Positions 56,967 to 64,000 of a stretch of 64,000 nucleotides of DNA are shown piece after piece. The notes beneath the pieces were generated by a model. The model ran no database searches and was not told where the DNA came from. It saw only the letters and a program-made list of their open reading frames with translations. The translations under genes were made by a program, and so were the position numbers. This stretch comes from Geomonas limicola (GTDB lineage Bacteria > Desulfobacterota > Desulfuromonadia > Geobacterales > Geobacteraceae), in contig NZ_BLXZ01000002.1 in assembly GCF_014193675.1 (NCBI RefSeq), positions 248,001-312,000 of the forward strand, given 5' to 3'. Each line of letters begins with the position of its first letter. Position 1 is the stretch's first letter.

Positions 56967-58641
56967 ACATCTCCAAAATAAGCGGCAGTATCACCGGCCG
57001 CCGTTCTATGGTCTTGTTGAAAAAGCGCCTGAGCACCCGGCGTACCTCGAGCTTCACCTCGTTCCAGTCGGCGAGCACCTCGGTGTTCACCAGCGCCAGG
57101 GTGTCCAGCACCACCTTTTTCGCCTCTTCCAGGTACTGCTGGCTCTCGTCTTCGAAGACGAAGCCGCGCGAGACGATGTCCGGGCCGTAGATGATGGCCC
57201 CGGTCACCTGGTTGATGCCGATGATGACCACCACCATGCCGTCTTCGGAGAGGTGCTTTCTGTCCTTCAACACCACGTTGCCGACGTCACCCACACCCTT
57301 GCCGTCCACGAAGACCCGGCCGGTCTCGACCTGGTCCACGATGGCCGCCTCGCCGTCCGAAAAGAGCACCACGTCGCCGTTTACCGCCAAAAGACAGCGC
57401 TCCTTGGGAAGCCCCACCTTCTGGGCCAGCTGGCTGTGCTTCACCAGGTGGCGGTACTCGCCGTGCACCGGCACGAAGTACCTGGGCCTGACCAGGTTGT
57501 GCAAAAGCTTCAGCTCTTCCTGGCTTGCGTGCCCGGAGACGTGCACCTCGGAGACCTTCTCGTGGATCACCTCGGCGCCACGCCGGTACAGGTGGTTCAT
57601 CAGGTCCGAGATGGTCTTCTCGTTCCCCGGAATGAAGCGCGAGGAGAGGATCACGGTGTCCCCCTCCTCGAGCTTGATCTGCTTGTGGTCGTCCATCGCG
57701 ATCCGGGTCAGCGAGCTCATCGGCTCCCCCTGGCTCCCGGTGGTGATCATGCAGACCTCTTCCTTGGGAAGCCGGGGGAGCTCCTTAAGATCGATCAGCA
57801 GATCCTCGGGGATGGTCAGGTAGCCGAGCTCCCGGGCGATCTGCACGTTGCCGATCATGGAGCGACCGTTTAAAAGCACCTTGCGGCCGCTCTTCTTGGC
57901 CGCCTCGACCACCTGCTGCACCCTTTGGATGTTGCTGGAGAAGGCCGCCACGATGATGCGCCCCGCGCAGCGCGGGAAGATCTCGTCGAAGGCGTCCCCC
58001 ACGAGGCGCTCGGAGAGGGTGTACCCCTCGCGCTCCACGTTGGTGGAGTCGGCCATGAGCGCCAGGACCCCCTGTTCGCCGTAGCGCGAGAAGGTGGCCA
58101 GGTCGGTGAGTTCGCCGTCGACCGGGGTCTGGTCCAGCTTGAAGTCGCCGGTGTGGATCACCACCCCCTCGGGGGTGGTAAGCGCCAGCGCGCAGCCGTC
58201 CACGATGGAGTGCGAAACCCGGATGAACTCGACCTCGAAGGCGCCGATCTCGACCTTCTGGCGCGGCTTCACCACGCGCAGCTCGACCTTCTGGTCCAGT
58301 TCGTACTCCTTGAGCTTTTCCTTCAGGAAACCGAGGGTGAGCGCGGTACCGTAGATGGGGGGGGAGAGCTCGCGGAGCACGTAGGGAAGCGCTCCGATGT
58401 GGTCCTCGTGGCCGTGGGTCAAGAGGATGGCGCGCACCTTGTCGGCGCGCTCGGTGAGGTAGCTTATGTCCGGGATCACCACGTCGATGCCGAGCATGTA
58501 CGGCTCGGGGAACATCAGGCCGCAGTCGACGATGACGATATCCTCGCCGTACTCGAAGACCGCCATGTTGAGCCCGATCTCGCCCAAGCCCCCCAGCGCT
58601 ATGAACTTAAGGCCGGTGCTCTCGCTACTGACTGGTTCCAC
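56965..58641 (-). CDS. rnj: Ribonuclease J
   Basis: 558 aa. Metallo-beta-lactamase/beta-CASP RNase with endo- and 5'-exonuclease activity in mRNA decay and rRNA maturation. Zinc site THGHEDHIGALPYV, IHTGDFKLDQ, MADSTNVEREGYT; beta-CASP motif HVSGHAS; C-terminal domain RRVLRRFFNKTIERRPVILP. Start is GTG with AAGGAT upstream. Followed by ftsK on the same strand. Confidence 0.95.
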   Translation of the reverse strand: MEPVSSESTGLKFIALGGLGEIGLNMAVFEYGEDIVIVDCGLMFPEPYMLGIDVVIPDISYLTERADKVRAILLTHGHEDHIGALPYVLRELSPPIYGTALTLGFLKEKLKEYELDQKVELRVVKPRQKVEIGAFEVEFIRVSHSIVDGCALALTTPEGVVIHTGDFKLDQTPVDGELTDLATFSRYGEQGVLALMADSTNVEREGYTLSERLVGDAFDEIFPRCAGRIIVAAFSSNIQRVQQVVEAAKKSGRKVLLNGRSMIGNVQIARELGYLTIPEDLLIDLKELPRLPKEEVCMITTGSQGEPMSSLTRIAMDDHKQIKLEEGDTVILSSRFIPGNEKTISDLMNHLYRRGAEVIHEKVSEVHVSGHASQEELKLLHNLVRPRYFVPVHGEYRHLVKHSQLAQKVGLPKERCLLAVNGDVVLFSDGEAAIVDQVETGRVFVDGKGVGDVGNVVLKDRKHLSEDGMVVVIIGINQVTGAIIYGPDIVSRGFVFEDESQQYLEEAKKVVLDTLALVNTEVLADWNEVKLEVRRVLRRFFNKTIERRPVILPLILEM

Positions 58642-58773
58642 AGGGTATCCTTGTCGCTGTCATAACATTCCCTCAAAGGGAGGGGAAACCTGCGCCGATC
58701 CGGCCACCGAGCTGCTGCGGGCGCGAAAACGAGGCGAGTGCGGTGCTGCGGTGGTTCTTGCCGGGGCCGGCCG

Positions 58774-59181
58774 CTAGCGGGCGCCCGTCGGCTGCCCCTG
58801 CTTGACGAGCTGGGCGATCCGGGCGTCGCACTTCTTGATCCACTCCTCGCCCGGCTGGTAGAACCCGGAGAGCGCATAAAAGGAGCTCCGCAGCGAGCGG
58901 TAGGCGAGCAGTGCCCGGGTGGTGTCCCCGCGCCGCACGCAGGACTCGCCAAGATCCCAAAGCCGCTGCGCCGACTGGTCCACCGTCGGGCTGAACGGGG
59001 TGTACATGTGGATCGCCGACTCCCAGCCTGCCAGGGCGCCCACGAAATCGCCGGCGGCCATCGCCCGTTCTCCCTTGGAGAACTGGACATGCTGCCGGTA
59101 GAGCGTGTTCCCCCAGATGAGGACGATCGAGACCAGCGCGATGAACGCGGCATTGACCGCTATACTCTTGATCTTTTCCAT
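58774..59181 (-). CDS. Hypothetical membrane-anchored protein, TPR-like
   Basis: 135 aa. One N-terminal helix (about 5-24, SIAVNAAFIALVSIVLIWG), then helical repeats of TPR character (GERAMAAGDFVGALAGWESAI, LGESCVRRGDTTRALLAYRSL). Function unknown. Downstream of plsC and a 60-aa gene in a plausible operon. Confidence 0.7.
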   Translation of the reverse strand: MEKIKSIAVNAAFIALVSIVLIWGNTLYRQHVQFSKGERAMAAGDFVGALAGWESAIHMYTPFSPTVDQSAQRLWDLGESCVRRGDTTRALLAYRSLRSSFYALSGFYQPGEEWIKKCDARIAQLVKQGQPTGAR

Positions 59182-59214
59182 GTATCCGTTTGCCTCGGCG
59201 TGCGGGAAAGCCCT

Positions 59215-59397
59215 CTAGCCTTTGAAAAAGTTCGGGACGCAGATGAGGAGCGCACCCACCAGGGCCGAAATAACGCCTGCCAGGACCGCGAGCGACGCCA
59301 CGCTGTCCCAGGGGCTCTTCAGCCGATGTGCCGCCGGCAGTCCCCAGACGACCAGGACAAGTCCCGCCAGCACCATAGCTCCATACGCCACAACCAT
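59215..59397 (-). CDS. Hypothetical small membrane protein
   Basis: 60 aa, two membrane helices (2-20, VVAYGAMVLAGLVLVVWGL, and 32-55). ATG directly abuts the plsC stop, with GGAGG inside the end of plsC; coupled translation is likely. No homologue recognised. Confidence 0.65.
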   Translation of the reverse strand: MVVAYGAMVLAGLVLVVWGLPAAHRLKSPWDSVASLAVLAGVISALVGALLICVPNFFKG

Positions 59398-60093
59398 CTA
59401 GTGAACCTCCAGCTTGGCCGCAATCGCCTCGCGCACCCGCTCCATCAGCTCGCTCTCGGGAACCCCCTTGCTCTCGAGCGGCGCCGAGAAGCTCACGCTG
59501 ATGGTACCCGGGTAGAGCTCCAGGCGGTTACGGGGGTTGCGCTCCCTGCTGCCGTTAATGGTAAAGGGGACGATGGGAACCCCGGCCTTGGCGGCCAGGA
59601 GGAAGGCGCCGCGCTTGAACGGCAGCAGCGAGCCGTCCATGGTGCGGGTCCCTTCCGGGAAGATCACCACGCTGGTACCCGAGGCGATGCGCTGGGCGGC
59701 CTGCGCCATGCTCTTCAGTGCCTTCCTGCCGTCGCTTCTGTCCAGCGCTATGTAACCGGCCCGACGCATGGCGGCTCCGAAGAGCGGCACCCTGAAGAGC
59801 TCTTCCTTGGCGATCCAGGAGAACATGCGCGGGATCGCCACGGTGAGCGAGTTGATATCGAAATTCCCCTGGTGATTCCCCATGTAGATCACCGGTCCGT
59901 CGGTCGGCACCAGTTCCTGTCCCGAGACCGCCACCTTGATCCCGGCGACCTTGAGGCTCCAGACCGACCAGAATTTGGCGCAGGCGTGGCCCGCCTTGCC
60001 GGTGGCGTCGAAGAGTCCTCCGATCACGGCAGCCAGAGAGCAGGAGAGCGTGAGGGGAATCCAGAAAAGGAGGTAGATCCGTGCACGCAACAT
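59398..60093 (-). CDS. plsC: 1-acyl-sn-glycerol-3-phosphate acyltransferase
   Basis: 231 aa, makes phosphatidic acid for membrane lipids. HX4D motif NHQGNFD, FPEGTR motif and IVPFTINGS are all present; one N-terminal helix (LLFWIPLTLSCSLAAVIG). The ATG at 60093 has AAGGAG at 6 bases; the frame is open farther upstream without support. It is the last core gene before the transposon end. Confidence 0.93.
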   Translation of the reverse strand: MLRARIYLLFWIPLTLSCSLAAVIGGLFDATGKAGHACAKFWSVWSLKVAGIKVAVSGQELVPTDGPVIYMGNHQGNFDINSLTVAIPRMFSWIAKEELFRVPLFGAAMRRAGYIALDRSDGRKALKSMAQAAQRIASGTSVVIFPEGTRTMDGSLLPFKRGAFLLAAKAGVPIVPFTINGSRERNPRNRLELYPGTISVSFSAPLESKGVPESELMERVREAIAAKLEVH

Positions 60094-60215
60094 CAGGCAC
60101 TCCTTGCAGATAATCCCCGGTACGTTACTTTTTTTTACCGATGGAGTCAAACCAATTATCGCTTGCCAGGTTCCCGCGAATTCTATACACTTCGACAACC
60201 TCAACGAGCAAAAAA

Positions 60216-60379
60216 TGTGAAATGCCAATTAAGTTTGTCACTGCCTGCTACGCAATTTCAGGCATTTACTGAGCCCCCGTTTGCCAAATAAGTTTGTCAC
60301 TCTGCGCTACCCAGCAGGAGAGTGACAAACTTATTTGGCAACGACGTGCGGTGACAGACTTATTTGGCAAAACCTAACA
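60216..60379. repeat. Tn7-like terminal array: four transposase-type binding sites, head to head
   Basis: Four copies of TTGCCAAATAAGTTTGTCACT: two on the plus strand (60223-60242 diverged, 60281-60301) and two inverted (60321-60341, 60351-60370, one mismatch). The array is bounded by TGT (60216) and ACA (60377-60379), the usual tips of this transposon group. The inner two sites form a large palindrome. The inverted order is unusual for one transposon end. Confidence 0.7.
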
Positions 60380-60392
60380 ATGATGGCAGAAG

Positions 60393-60436
60393 AAAGCCCC
60401 TCTGAGGTCTCGGTATCTCAGAGGGGCTTTTTATTA
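60393..60436 (+). terminator. Strong hairpin terminator inside the transposon edge
   Basis: Perfect 14-base arms AAAGCCCCTCTGAG and complement (60417-60430) around a 10-base loop, followed by TTTTTATTATTTTT. Confidence 0.8.
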
Positions 60437-60496
60437 TTTTTCACTACCACGTGATCAGGCGGCCCACTAATTCGAAACCCAGTGAAGTGGCTGTGA

Positions 60497-60790
60497 TTTC
60501 ATTCGCATGTGTTCGTGCTGAACGTGGTAAGGACGGAGGACGGCGACTGGAAGGCGAACGACCCCCTGACCATATATCAATACCAGAAGTCGCTGGGGCT
60601 TCTGTACCGTCAGGAGCTGGCGTACGAGCTCGGCCGGCGCAGCTTCGAGGTGAAAATACTTGACCGGTCCCTGATGTTTATCGAGTTAAAGGGGGTGTCG
60701 GCGGAGCTCCTCGAGTACTTCAGCCCCCGCCGGGCGGCTATCGAGGCACAGGTGGCAATCTGGAAGGAGGAGGGGAAGTTTGTCCTCGGT
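60497..60790 (+). pseudogene. MobF/TrwC-type relaxase remnant
   Basis: An open stretch reading HSHVFVLNVVRTEDGDW, then LYRQELAYELGRRSFEV and GVSAELLEYFSPRRAAIEA, matches the middle of TrwC/TraI relaxases (the HxH...N motif III and the following conserved block). A stop (60494) precedes it and the catalytic N-terminus and the helicase are missing. About 95 codons survive; reading beyond about 60790 is not relaxase-like. It points to a conjugative plasmid or integrative element as former host or cargo. Confidence 0.6.
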
Positions 60791-60861
60791 GCCCCACGCC
60801 CGGCTATATCCTGCTTTGCGGCCTCTATTTGGCGCTCTCTCATGGCTGCGCGTCCGGTTGT

Positions 60862-62802
60862 TTAGGCAAAAAAGGATCTCCCGTTGATGGCGGCGTTCAT
60901 TTCACGAGAGACTTTAATCACCATATCCTTGCGATCTCTTAAGAGCTGTGCAGGTACTCCCGCAACCCGACGAAGCTTGTTGATGGAAATGGGCTCGCCT
61001 GCAGAGGCCATCTGCTTTACCGCCCAGGCGACCTGTCGCTGTAGAAATTGCTCGTACAATTCAGAACGCTTCTTCAAGACCTTATTCACTAGCGGGAACT
61101 TTTTCGGATTATTCCTGTACCTTGTCCACAAACCCGCCTTCTTAAGAACTGCGGTTTCCGTCGCCTGGACTGGTTTCACCCCCGGAGCCAACATGCGATC
61201 AAAGATACTTGAAACCTCTGCTGCTTTTTGTCGGTCAGTCCCCGCCCAGTCGACTCTCTCTTTGCGGGTCTTAATAGCAGCCACCCTCTTATCGGGAATT
61301 TGCCTGTAAAACCATTCCTTGTCTTTGGTGATTAAGGCATCATATACACCGGGAAGGGCTTTCATAACGTCGGACCGTGTCGCAGTTGGGCGAATAGCGA
61401 GATACTGCTCCAGCCGAGTACGGTTTCCCTGTTGCGTGCTCTGCTTACCGGCCTTTCGATAGCAGGCGTTAAGCCCCGGCTCATCTAGTTCGATCAGAGT
61501 CAGCGCCCATTCACTACAGCAGTATCTCTGCATGATGGCAGTCTTTTTAACCCCGCTCCGCAAGTCCTCCTTGATAGCGGCAATTTTTTCATCCCCAATC
61601 TTCTTCCTCGTCTGTGGGGAAAGCAAAACGCGCCAGTGATGGCGTCGGACTTCGTCAATTACCTTGTATACGGGAACGCCGATGCGTTTTGCTATTCCAG
61701 GTAGACCGCAGGTTCCTGCTTCCAATAACCGGAAAAGCTCTTCACTCCACGGTGGTCGTGGCAACTCCTCTGAAGTCGAGGGTAGCCGTAGCCCGACAGG
61801 AATATTAGCTGAGTTTTCCGTGGCCTCTTCAAATTCCTCCAGCGAGTCGTAGAGTGCTCCCAACACCAACAGGAACAGCACCGGCGAACTGCGTCGGTGG
61901 GCTTCAGATCCTTTCCGTAAGAGTCGGCGGACCCACGCCGCCGGTCGCCCCTCTGTCCAAACCGGTGCTCCCAGCCACTCAAGCACCTCACGTCCAAACC
62001 TATTTTCCATACCATTTGCGAGGCGGGTGGGATCAACTAAAGAACCCCGTCCCCAGCTCCGCTCCAGTGCAGCCTCCCTTAGAGCTTTCCTGATGTTATC
62101 GCAGGAGGTGCCAGAAGAGTTAACCATGAAGGCGGCCTGGCGTGCGAGCCATACGAGAGGCTCAGTCCTGACAGGCTGGTTCGTGGTACATGGAAGCGGG
62201 GAGGCCCCTTGAGAGCAGCAACACTTGCCGGGCATTCCCAACGCCATACCTTTTATGGGGTAGGAGCCACACTGGCTGCAGCCCAGTGCAAGGGTCGTTT
62301 CGTGTATCCAGCAGGCCGTTACGCCAGGTAACTGATGTTCCCGCTTAAACCACGCGAATCCCTCCATCTCCCTGTCTTCCTTTATACATGTAGGGCAGTA
62401 CCGAGGATGAGGTGTCGATGCCTGGCAAGGACTCCGAGAAAGCCCCAACGACAACGAGAAGGGATGGGAGGTCATGGCATCCGCCAGTTTCCTCACCCAT
62501 GCTTCACGCTCGCTCTGACGGTCAAAATAAGTGAAATACGGCAAGGGGGTATGGTCCCGCACTATGATTGTCGTGTCGCGCCAGGGGTGCCCCTGCGGTA
62601 CCCTTGCTGCGATTTTTGGTAGATATCCTGGAAGCGCCGCCAGCAAAGGTGCGCAGCGACGCTGGCCTGTCAGTTCCTCCAATAAATGGCTCTCGTGGAG
62701 GGCTGTTCGTGCGCTACAGCGGCAAAGGACGGAGTAAACCGTCTCCCCCTTTGCTGGTTGCGGGAAAAATGGAAAGGGAACGCCATTGCCATCGCCTCTC
62801 AT
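60862..62802 (-). CDS. tnsD: TnsD-like target-selection protein (TniQ domain)
   Basis: 646 aa. TniQ domain near the N-terminus (GETVYSVLCRCSARTAL) with zinc fingers (YCPTCIKED, GVTACWIHETTL, CSQC), then a long C-terminal region with TnsD-type repeats (LTLIELDEPGLNACYRKAGK, DKEWFYRQIPDKRV, RVDWAGTDRQKA). This length fits site-specific TnsD rather than the short TniQ of CRISPR-linked elements. The ATG at 62802 overlaps the tnsC stop as ATGA. In Tn7, TnsD binds a fixed chromosomal site; the target here is not known. Confidence 0.85.
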   Translation of the reverse strand: MRGDGNGVPFPFFPQPAKGETVYSVLCRCSARTALHESHLLEELTGQRRCAPLLAALPGYLPKIAARVPQGHPWRDTTIIVRDHTPLPYFTYFDRQSEREAWVRKLADAMTSHPFSLSLGLSRSPCQASTPHPRYCPTCIKEDREMEGFAWFKREHQLPGVTACWIHETTLALGCSQCGSYPIKGMALGMPGKCCCSQGASPLPCTTNQPVRTEPLVWLARQAAFMVNSSGTSCDNIRKALREAALERSWGRGSLVDPTRLANGMENRFGREVLEWLGAPVWTEGRPAAWVRRLLRKGSEAHRRSSPVLFLLVLGALYDSLEEFEEATENSANIPVGLRLPSTSEELPRPPWSEELFRLLEAGTCGLPGIAKRIGVPVYKVIDEVRRHHWRVLLSPQTRKKIGDEKIAAIKEDLRSGVKKTAIMQRYCCSEWALTLIELDEPGLNACYRKAGKQSTQQGNRTRLEQYLAIRPTATRSDVMKALPGVYDALITKDKEWFYRQIPDKRVAAIKTRKERVDWAGTDRQKAAEVSSIFDRMLAPGVKPVQATETAVLKKAGLWTRYRNNPKKFPLVNKVLKKRSELYEQFLQRQVAWAVKQMASAGEPISINKLRRVAGVPAQLLRDRKDMVIKVSREMNAAINGRSFFA

Positions 62803-64000
62803 GCCTCTTGGCCTCCAAAAAATGGGGCAGGATTGCATGCATTTTGCAGCACGTCATGCAGTGTTTCGTCCGAAAGCTTCTTACCTTTACGAGACCTCCC
62901 CGTTTTCGAAACGCTCTTGCCAGGCCCCGGAAGACTCCCTGATAATTCCTCCTGCTTGCGGCATAGCTCAGCCTTAACACGGGCCAACGGGGTTAGCATC
63001 GGATCCTTCTTGAACTTAGCCATCGCGTCAAAATAAAGATCGTCATATAGCGAAAGCTCTTCCTCGTCTTTCCTACTGAGTATGTCAATGATCGGGTGCA
63101 ACGGGCGGAAGCGGCTCTGATAAACCTCTTCAATCATGGCAGGGGTGATCGTCTCTTTCCCCTCCTCGAGGGCGGACGTCTGGGCAGTGACAAAGAGGTT
63201 CAACATTATGCCCGTTATCCCCTGGCTGCACTTGTACAGGACCTCTATTACATCGGAGGTCAGTTCCTGCGGTTTTCGCACCCACTGATGCCACCAGATG
63301 ATCTCACAGAGGGACTGCCAGTCCTTATCTTCCGGACCTCCCGGCCGCTTCAACTCATGGAAGCCACCCTCTACAAGCCGGCGGGCAATGCTAGCTTCCT
63401 CCTTCAAGACAGCTGCCGCACGATAGGTCCCGACAAGAACTATCGGAATCCCGAGTTCTTCACGTAGGTTGAGAATGAGTGCCAGAAACTCATTTTTCCC
63501 GCCGGACAGCGCCAGTGAGATGTTCTGGAATTCATCGATGACGAGAGCGCCGACATGATGGTTGGCGACGATCTTCCTCAGCGCAGAGACGTAGTGGGTT
63601 CTGGTCATCGACTTGTCTTCGAACAGCCTCGCATACAACCTCATACCAAGCAACTCGTCGGTGCGATCACCGAAGCTCTTGCATACCGCCTTAGCACTGC
63701 ATTGGTCCGGGACGTTTCTCATCATGTATAGGATCTGCGTTTCGTTGAAAGGAGTTCCGTTATAACATGAGTGCCTGATCACCGGACTTCCCATGGAACG
63801 CATGATCGCCCGGATCAGCGTGGACTTACCCATGCCGGAAAGTCCTGTCAAGAAGGAAATAGTCGCAGGCACCTGCGCAAGCTGCGTCTGGTGGCGGGGA
63901 CTGACAATGTCAACTTCGTCTTGGGATGGCCTCTCACCGTGAAGAAGTTGCTGACCGTGAACGGTCGCTGGGTTGCGCCACCGATACCCGCTCAACACCT
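62799..64000 (-). CDS. tnsC: TnsC/TniB-type AAA+ regulator (partial, 5' end uncertain)
   Basis: About 400 codons visible. Walker A GLSGMGKST, Walker B ALVIDEFQNIS and a sensor segment IVLVGTYRAAAVL match the TnsC/TniB ATPases that link target selectors to the transposase. A GTG at 63998 begins the visible frame, but the sequence YRWRNPATVHG looks internal, so the true start is probably outside the window. Stop overlaps tnsD start by 4 bases. Confidence 0.85.
   Translation of the reverse strand, partial: VLSGYRWRNPATVHGQQLLHGERPSQDEVDIVSPRHQTQLAQVPATISFLTGLSGMGKSTLIRAIMRSMGSPVIRHSCYNGTPFNETQILYMMRNVPDQCSAKAVCKSFGDRTDELLGMRLYARLFEDKSMTRTHYVSALRKIVANHHVGALVIDEFQNISLALSGGKNEFLALILNLREELGIPIVLVGTYRAAAVLKEEASIARRLVEGGFHELKRPGGPEDKDWQSLCEIIWWHQWVRKPQELTSDVIEVLYKCSQGITGIMLNLFVTAQTSALEEGKETITPAMIEEVYQSRFRPLHPIIDILSRKDEEELSLYDDLYFDAMAKFKKDPMLTPLARVKAELCRKQEELSGSLPGPGKSVSKTGRSRKGKKLSDETLHDVLQNACNPAPFFGGQEA

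Larger units (their letters stand above)
60216..64000 (-). mobile_element. Tn7-like transposon, one side (continues beyond the window)
   Basis: Terminal site array, a relaxase remnant, tniQ/tnsD and tnsC on the minus strand; the transposase genes (tnsA/tnsB or tniA) are expected beyond base 64000. Genes have visibly lower GC and different codon use from the neighbours, indicating transfer. The left boundary is inferred from the TGT tip; no target duplication could be confirmed because the other end is not visible. Confidence 0.7.

Noticed and set aside
60509..60865. Intact 118-codon gene
   Set aside because: It begins inside a relaxase motif, lacks the catalytic N-terminus and ends in unrelated sequence, so a remnant is the better reading.
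60862..64000. CRISPR-associated transposon
   Set aside because: The TniQ protein is TnsD-length, and no cas gene or repeat-spacer array is visible in the window. Genes beyond the right edge could not be checked.

Overview
This window looks like a chromosomal segment of a Geobacteraceae (Geobacter / Geomonas / Citrifermentans type) deltaproteobacterium. The basis is the gene order and style: a nuoA-G operon next to hemL, an F0 operon atpZ-atpI-atpB-atpE separate from the F1 operon, parAB beside the F1 operon, small multiheme c-type cytochromes, system II cytochrome c biogenesis genes, and many GC-rich palindromic intergenic repeats. The species assignment is inference.

Layout. 1-6872 (minus): complex I genes nuoG (cut by the window edge) to nuoA. 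7418-10201: hemL, then convergent to it an MshEN-domain protein. 10610-12298 (plus): atpZ, atpI, atpB, atpE. 12412-20221: mixed housekeeping and transport (periplasmic binding protein, PHP hydrolase, EamA exporter, prfC, PilZ protein, TatD nuclease, rubrerythrin-like protein, lytic transglycosylase). 20236-27178: a sigma-54 response regulator divergent from a chemotaxis cluster cheW-cheA-cheR-HDOD-cheB. 27182-33540 (minus): EamA exporter, membrane-anchored retropepsin-like protease, MATE exporter and a polar amino acid ABC transporter. 33849-39827 (minus): atpF'-F-H-A-G-D-C. 40113-41730: parB and parA. 41977-47524 (plus): triheme cytochrome, heme-binding sensor, LysM-like protein, RRM protein, uvrC. 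47694-60093: mglA/mglB, phosphohexomutase, cyclophilin, resB/ccsA, def, ACT protein, ftsK, rnj, plsC.

Two regions look mobile. (1) Between 47.5 and 54.6 kb, four copies of a long imperfect palindrome lie between genes. One copy is opened up and carries a GxxExxY (PD-(D/E)xK nuclease-like) gene, and this copy separates resB from ccsA, genes that normally lie together. (2) From about 60.2 kb to the right edge there is one side of a Tn7-like transposon: a head-to-head array of four transposase-type binding sites, a MobF relaxase remnant, a TnsD-length TniQ protein and a TnsC-type ATPase that runs out of the window.

The two energy-conserving machines, complex I and the split ATP synthase, appear to share cis elements. 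GTATAC hexamers, often paired, occur upstream of nuoA, atpZ and atpF', and an AAGCGCTT palindrome is shared by the nuoA and atpF' leaders. This suggests coordinated regulation of NADH oxidation and ATP synthesis. No rRNA, tRNA or CRISPR array was recognised.
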